NCBI GenBank assembly: GCA_050246945.1
Contig: JBFWVC010000004.1
Location: forward strand, 186,001 to 250,000
DNA: 64,000 bases
Direction: 5' to 3'
DNA from: JAEUMD01 sp050246945
GTDB lineage: Bacteria > Pseudomonadota > Alphaproteobacteria > Rhizobiales > Hyphomicrobiaceae
Below the pieces are notes generated by a model. That model saw only the letters and a program-made list of their open reading frames with translations, did not search any database and was not told where the DNA came from. The translations under genes and the position numbers were made by a program. Below are positions 63,628 to 64,000 of this stretch, piece by piece (within the stretch, counting starts at the first letter, position 1; every line of letters starts with the position of its first letter).

Positions 63628-64000
63628 ATGAGCTTTACACTCCATCCTCTCCGCAAGCAGCGCCTGCAGCGATCCGAGCTCGCCTGTCCCGGCTCCAATG
63701 CATCGATGATCGAGCGCGCCTTCAAGAGCGCGGCCGATTTCGTATTCCTCGATTGTGAGGATGCCGTGGCGCCGCCCGACAAGGAGCAGGCGCGCAAGAA
63801 TATCATCCAGGCGCTGAACGACCTGGACTGGCGTGGTGCGGGCAAGACCGTATCGGTGCGCATCAATGGGCTCGATACTCATTACATGTATCGCGATGTC
63901 GTCGATATCATGGAGCAGGCGGGGGACAAGCTCGACACGATCCTCATCCCGAAGGTGGGCACGCCAGCCGACGTCTACACGGTCGAATGCATCATGAGCC
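63628..64000 (+). CDS. mclA: L-malyl-CoA lyase (5' part, continues beyond window)
   Basis: The first 124 codons of a CoA-ester lyase of the CitE/MclA family: MSFTLHPLRKQRLQRSELAC, PGSNASMIERAFKSAADFVF with LDCEDAVAPPDKEQAR, where the acidic residues bind Mg2+, and the Arg in VSVRINGLDT. In the serine cycle it splits malyl-CoA into acetyl-CoA and glyoxylate, supplying glyoxylate back to SgaA. It could also be an (S)-citramalyl/beta-methylmalyl-CoA lyase; the position after sgaA favours malyl-CoA lyase. The C-terminus lies outside the window. Confidence 0.92.
   Translation, partial: MSFTLHPLRKQRLQRSELACPGSNASMIERAFKSAADFVFLDCEDAVAPPDKEQARKNIIQALNDLDWRGAGKTVSVRINGLDTHYMYRDVVDIMEQAGDKLDTILIPKVGTPADVYTVECIMS

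Overview
The window is a piece of chromosome from a GC-rich alphaproteobacterium of the order Hyphomicrobiales. The gene content points to a methylotroph of the Hyphomicrobium type: a serine-cycle pair (serine-glyoxylate aminotransferase followed by malyl-CoA lyase) closes the window. Several gene orders are typical of the order: M48 protease-dsbA-aroQ-accB-accC-aat, and rne-amiC-mrcA-prfB. The organism name is inference. No rRNA, tRNA, CRISPR array, prophage or intact insertion sequence was seen.

Left part (1-17.4 kb), almost all on the minus strand: a truncated gene for a basic secreted protein, an aroQ-accB-accC-aat group (dehydroquinase, biotin carboxylase and its carrier, N-end-rule transferase), a DsbA-like oxidoreductase and an M48/TPR protease. 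These are followed by one plus-strand aminotransferase, a malic enzyme and a complete pyruvate dehydrogenase operon aceE-aceF-lpdA. The last has a homodimeric-type E1 and a lipoyl domain on both E2 and E3.

17.0-24.5 kb: a dicarboxylate-type TRAP transporter (dctP, dctQ, dctM) with its own two-component system (dctB-dctD). A sigma-54 promoter of textbook quality lies in front of dctP, and a small HTH-only LuxR protein lies downstream of dctM.

24.7-38.6 kb: rne on the minus strand, then amiC, mrcA (PBP1A), prfB with the classic programmed +1 frameshift, and three methyltransferase genes: an RlmI-like enzyme, a SpoU/TrmH enzyme and a PRMT-fold protein. Two kinds of intergenic inverted-repeat element occur here.

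38.6-47 kb, accessory in character: NnrU, cytochrome b561, a polytopic membrane protein, a GT2 glycosyltransferase, a HAD phosphatase of the LHPP kind and an unpaired GltD-like subunit.

47-53.6 kb: a TetR-HlyD-ABC ATPase-ABC permease efflux operon with a perfect TetR-like operator, an esterase, a 66-residue conserved-looking small protein and a Crp/Fnr regulator with an FNR-type box in front of it.

54-60.5 kb: ExaC-type aldehyde dehydrogenase with its DUF779 partner behind a tandem pair of 22-bp palindromes, then an unpaired ModA, a molbindin (TOBE) protein and a BtuCDF/FecBCD-class ABC importer that may carry molybdate or tungstate.

61-64 kb: a LuxR-family regulator whose receiver domain has lost its phosphoacceptor, a structured 5' leader, sgaA and the start of mclA. 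This regulator and leader next to the serine-cycle genes, the tandem palindromes in front of exaC, and the PRMT-fold protein beside prfB are the most promising items for follow-up.
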